From: Sphingomonas sp. IC-11
GTDB lineage: Bacteria > Pseudomonadota > Alphaproteobacteria > Sphingomonadales > Sphingomonadaceae
DNA length: 64,000 nt
NCBI RefSeq assembly: GCF_021043365.1
Contig: NZ_JAJNDU010000003.1
Span: 124,001-188,000, forward strand
Reading direction: 5' to 3'
The notes under the pieces are model-generated. The model searched no databases. It was not told the origin of the DNA and saw only the letters and a program-made list of their open reading frames with translations. This document shows positions 61,225 to 64,000 of this stretch, piece by piece. The position numbers and the translations under genes were made by a program. Each line of letters begins with the position of its first letter. Position 1 is the first letter of the stretch.

Positions 61225-62783
61225 CAGTGCACCATCGCCGGGCCGGCATCCTTGGGCAGGGGGCGCAGGAACAGCACGAGCGGCAACACCACCAATGTTC
61301 CCACCCCCATGATCCAGAATATGTCGTTATAGGTCATCACGAGCGCCTCCGCCTGGATCTGCTGCGATAGGAGCCGAAGACCGGCCTCCTGGTCACCGAC
61401 CGCCTGCGTCAGGGACCCGACGTAATCCTGAACGCTCTGGCTGTTGGCACCGAGCGATTCCTCAAGGCGCCGCGAATGGTACCATAGGCGCTTGTCCTGG
61501 AGGATCGAGATACCCGCGAGCGCAAAGCTGCCACCCAGATTGCGCACTGCGTTGAACAGCCCGGATGCGTCGCCGGCATCCTCTGCCGGCACGGACCGGA
61601 CCACGGCCTGGCTGAGGAACAACATGCCGAGGATCTGCCCGACGCCCCGCATCAACTGCGAGATGGTGAAATCACCTCCACTCGATTGCGCGGTCAGGTT
61701 GGAGTCCAGAAGCGCGGAACTTCCCATGATCAGGAGGCCGCCAGCGACAGCTAGACGGATATCCACTCTCCTGAGCAGCAGCGGTACGATCGCCATCAGA
61801 AACAGGCTCGGCAAGCCGGATAGCAGCACCACCTTCCCGGACTGAAGGGCATTGTAATCCGCCAACGTGGCCAGGAATTGCGGGATGGCATAGCTGGTGC
61901 CGTACAACACCATGCCCAACACCATGCCCATGAGCGCCACAGCGCCGAACTGCCGGTCTAAAAGGAGCTTTAGCTTGATGATCGGCCGTTTGGCGGTCGC
62001 CTGACCCCAGAAGAGCAGCCCGAAACCGACCAGACTGATCACGAACATCCACCGAATCAGGCTGGAGTCAAACCATTGTTCGCGCTGCCCATCCTCCAGA
62101 AGGACGGTCAGGCCACCCAGACCAAGCGCCAGGCCGACGATCCCGAGCCAATCCGCCTCGCGGATGAGATGCAGGTTGGATTTTTCGTGCCGCAGCCCAA
62201 GCAGAAGCAAGGTCACCAGCACCGCGCAAATCGGCACATTGATGAAAAAGGCATAGTGCCAGCTGATATTCTCGGTGAGCCACCCACCGATCAGCGGGCC
62301 GAGCACGGGCCCAAGAATGGCAGTCACACCAAAGGCGGCGATGCCGATCGGCTGTTGGGCGGGCGGCAGCCGCTGTGCGATGATGGTTTGTGCCGTCGGG
62401 ATCATCGCCCCGCCGGTAAAGCCTTGCCCGATCCGCCCGGCGATCATCATCGGCAGACTCGTGGAAAGCCCGCACACCACTGAAAATGCCGTGAAAAGTG
62501 CGGCAGCCAACAGCAGAAATGTCCTCAGACCGAGCATCCGCTCGAGCCAGGCCGCCATCGGAATGATCACGATCTCCGCGACAAGATAGGCGGTGGCGAT
62601 CCACGTTCCCTCCGTCCCGCTCGCCCCTATCTCCCCTTGGATGGTGGGCAGGGCAGAATTGACGATCGAGATATCGAGGGTCGCCATGAACGCGCCCAAC
62701 GTTCCTGCCGCTACGGCCAGCCAGGCGCCGAGATCTGCACGCTCTGTGCCGGTCCGCGGCGCCGCAGGTGCCAAGCTCGCCAC
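61224..62783 (-). CDS. EmrB-type drug:H+ antiporter
   Basis: A 519-residue DHA2 major facilitator with fourteen predicted helices. The motif C-like GPVLGPLIGGWLTENISWHYAFFINVP (quoted in part: GPVLGPLIGGWLTENISW) and LDISIVNSALPTIQGEI in helix 1 mark the EmrB/QacA family. It exports hydrophobic compounds with proton entry. It starts at GTG 62783, one base after the emrA stop. The partner periplasmic and outer-membrane genes flank it. Confidence 0.94.
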   Translation of the reverse strand: MASLAPAAPRTGTERADLGAWLAVAAGTLGAFMATLDISIVNSALPTIQGEIGASGTEGTWIATAYLVAEIVIIPMAAWLERMLGLRTFLLLAAALFTAFSVVCGLSTSLPMMIAGRIGQGFTGGAMIPTAQTIIAQRLPPAQQPIGIAAFGVTAILGPVLGPLIGGWLTENISWHYAFFINVPICAVLVTLLLLGLRHEKSNLHLIREADWLGIVGLALGLGGLTVLLEDGQREQWFDSSLIRWMFVISLVGFGLLFWGQATAKRPIIKLKLLLDRQFGAVALMGMVLGMVLYGTSYAIPQFLATLADYNALQSGKVVLLSGLPSLFLMAIVPLLLRRVDIRLAVAGGLLIMGSSALLDSNLTAQSSGGDFTISQLMRGVGQILGMLFLSQAVVRSVPAEDAGDASGLFNAVRNLGGSFALAGISILQDKRLWYHSRRLEESLGANSQSVQDYVGSLTQAVGDQEAGLRLLSQQIQAEALVMTYNDIFWIMGVGTLVVLPLVLFLRPLPKDAGPAMVH

Positions 62784-62784
62784 G

Positions 62785-63954
62785 TCAGCGCGCCCGCTGA
62801 TTTGCTTGAACCGTTTCCTGCTGTTCGCGAATGCGCTCGAGCTCGTCGCGTGCGGACTTCGTGTTCACCGTTACGGTCAGAGACAAGCCGGGTACGAGCA
62901 ACCGGCGAGCCGCCGGTGTTGCTTCTAGCGAGATGCGCACCGGAACGCGTTGCGTGATCTTCGTGAAATTCCCCGTGGCGTTCTGCGGCGGAAGCAAGGA
63001 GAATTGCGCACCGGTCCCCGGCGCCTGACTTTCTACGCGCCCGGCGAGTTCCATTCCGCCCAGCGCATCGACCTTGATCGTGGCTGGCTGGCCGGGCCGC
63101 ATCAGCGCGAGCTGCGTCTCCTTGAAATTTGCCCTGATATAGAGCTTGTCCAAGGGCACGATCGACATCAGCCGCGTACCAGCTTGCACGAATTGGCCGA
63201 CGGTCACCGTTTTGTTGCCGATCCGCCCCGCGATGGCTGCGCGAATGACGGTTGCGCCCACATCCACATTAGCAGCGGCCAGTTGCGCCCGCGCGGCCTG
63301 CCCCTGCGCCTGCCCTTGCCGTACCTGGCTTTCGAGTGAAGCGACCCGGCGCTGCTGCATCGCCAAAACGGCTTCCTGTGCCCGTACGTTGTCCGCCGAC
63401 TGCCGCGCCGTGGCCTCAAGCTGTGCGAGTTGCTGGCGACTTTCCGCACCCGATGCAGCGAGCGGCCGATATCGCGCCACCTCGCCTGCATCGAAGGCCG
63501 CCTTGGCGCGTGCAGCGGCCAGTTGAGCCCTTGCTTGCTCGATCGTGGCATATTGCTCGCGGATCTGGGCGCGGACCGCATCCGCTTGTGCCATGGCGAC
63601 CGCGATCTGCGCCTCTGCCTGTGCCGCTTGTGCGCGCGCGTTTCGCGGGTCGATCCGCAGGAGCGGCTGGCCCGCCGTTACGTCCTGATTTTCCGACACG
63701 AGAACGTCGGCGACATAGCCGGCCACCCGCGGCGCAACCGTGACCATATCGGCCGCCAGCTGCGCATCGTTGGTTTCCTGCAGGTATTTGCCGGTGGTTT
63801 GGTATCGGAGGAACCACAACCCACCCGCGGCAAGCACGACAAGGGCAACCAACGCCAGGACCAACTTCGTCCGCGGGCTGAGCGCCTTGCGCCCGCTGGA
63901 GCCATCATCCTGCACGTCAATCGACTGATCTTCGCCGACCTGAGATTCGGTCAT
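62785..63954 (-). CDS. EmrA-type membrane fusion protein
   Basis: A 389-residue HlyD-family adaptor. A membrane anchor at about 30-50 is followed by a lipoyl half (VAPRVAGYVADVLVSENQDV), a long coiled coil (about 105-215) and the second lipoyl half with VGQFVQAGTRLMSIVP. It bridges the inner-membrane EmrB pump and the outer-membrane factor. ATG 63954 has a GTG before it that could also be used. It is first in the three-gene operon; its promoter lies at the window edge. Confidence 0.93.
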   Translation of the reverse strand: MTESQVGEDQSIDVQDDGSSGRKALSPRTKLVLALVALVVLAAGGLWFLRYQTTGKYLQETNDAQLAADMVTVAPRVAGYVADVLVSENQDVTAGQPLLRIDPRNARAQAAQAEAQIAVAMAQADAVRAQIREQYATIEQARAQLAAARAKAAFDAGEVARYRPLAASGAESRQQLAQLEATARQSADNVRAQEAVLAMQQRRVASLESQVRQGQAQGQAARAQLAAANVDVGATVIRAAIAGRIGNKTVTVGQFVQAGTRLMSIVPLDKLYIRANFKETQLALMRPGQPATIKVDALGGMELAGRVESQAPGTGAQFSLLPPQNATGNFTKITQRVPVRISLEATPAARRLLVPGLSLTVTVNTKSARDELERIREQQETVQANQRAR

Positions 63955-64000
63955 CACGGAACTCGCGACTGGTGGTGCCAGGGGGGCACCTGGGGGAGAG

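Noticed and set aside
63978-63996. GGTGCC/GGCACC inverted repeat at the window edge
   Set aside because: Only six paired bases in a G-rich run. It could be an emrA operator but the upstream gene is outside the window.

Overview
The window is chromosomal DNA from a high-GC alphaproteobacterium, most likely a member of the Sphingomonadales (Sphingomonas or a close relative). The reasons are the strong G/C third-position bias, frequent GTG/TTG starts and 1-4 base gene overlaps. The gene families also fit: a TorF-type porin, a LOV histidine kinase hybrid, a twin-transmembrane HIG1 protein, a PepSY/DUF2271/DUF4198/ApbE flavin cluster, an S9 peptidase and an ergothioneine pair. The family assignment is inference from gene content. 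No rRNA, CRISPR array, insertion sequence, integrase or prophage gene was seen. One tRNA is present.

Layout. 0-3.7 kb: the end of a UbiH-type hydroxylase, a membrane protein, a PhyH dioxygenase, a DUF72 protein and tRNA-Gly(GCC). 3.9-9.2 kb: all on the plus strand, an OmpR/EnvZ-type two-component pair, beta-carbonic anhydrase overlapping a SulP anion transporter, and a TorF porin. 9.3-11.4 kb: a thioredoxin-TPR/Lon-substrate-domain/Trm112 operon, a possible 28-residue peptide and a clear terminator. 11.5-17.4 kb: the tol-pal operon on the minus strand (lipoprotein, ybgC, tolQ, tolR, tolA, tolB, pal), with no cpoB beside it. 17.6-30.2 kb: housekeeping and metabolic genes (glutaminase, nitronate monooxygenase, YjbQ, AarF/UbiB, aspartokinase, UbiG, S9 peptidase, aldehyde dehydrogenase, xseB-ispA-coaD, cyclophilin).

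30.4-40.7 kb: an ExoD protein, KatG, an arylesterase, an amidohydrolase, a hybrid LOV histidine kinase with intact photochemical cysteine, a small unknown protein, and a UvsE UV-damage endonuclease overlapping a DHH phosphoesterase. 40.8-43.9 kb: PepSY, DUF2271, DUF4198 and ApbE, where the DUF2271 protein carries a textbook ApbE flavinylation motif and the ApbE has no signal peptide. 44-52 kb: PEP carboxylase, an EF-hand lipoprotein, HNH endonuclease, enoyl-CoA hydratase, GluQRS, a HIG1-like protein and egtB-egtD. 52.3-54.4 kb: kynurenineinase and tryptophan dioxygenase. 54.4-64 kb: a DUF3857/transglutaminase protein, small proteins, an MHS-type MFS transporter, and an EmrA-EmrB-outer-membrane-factor efflux operon converging on a TetR regulator.

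The most interesting parts are the predicted extracytoplasmic flavin/heme redox cluster (40.8-43.9 kb), the light-sensor/UV-repair neighbourhood (36.4-40.7 kb) and several unexplained inverted repeats in promoter regions, chiefly the perfect 8-2-8 palindrome at 47684-47701 and the 12-bp repeat at 8228-8285. Ergothioneine synthesis, KatG, UvsE and the LOV kinase together suggest a lit, oxidising habitat.
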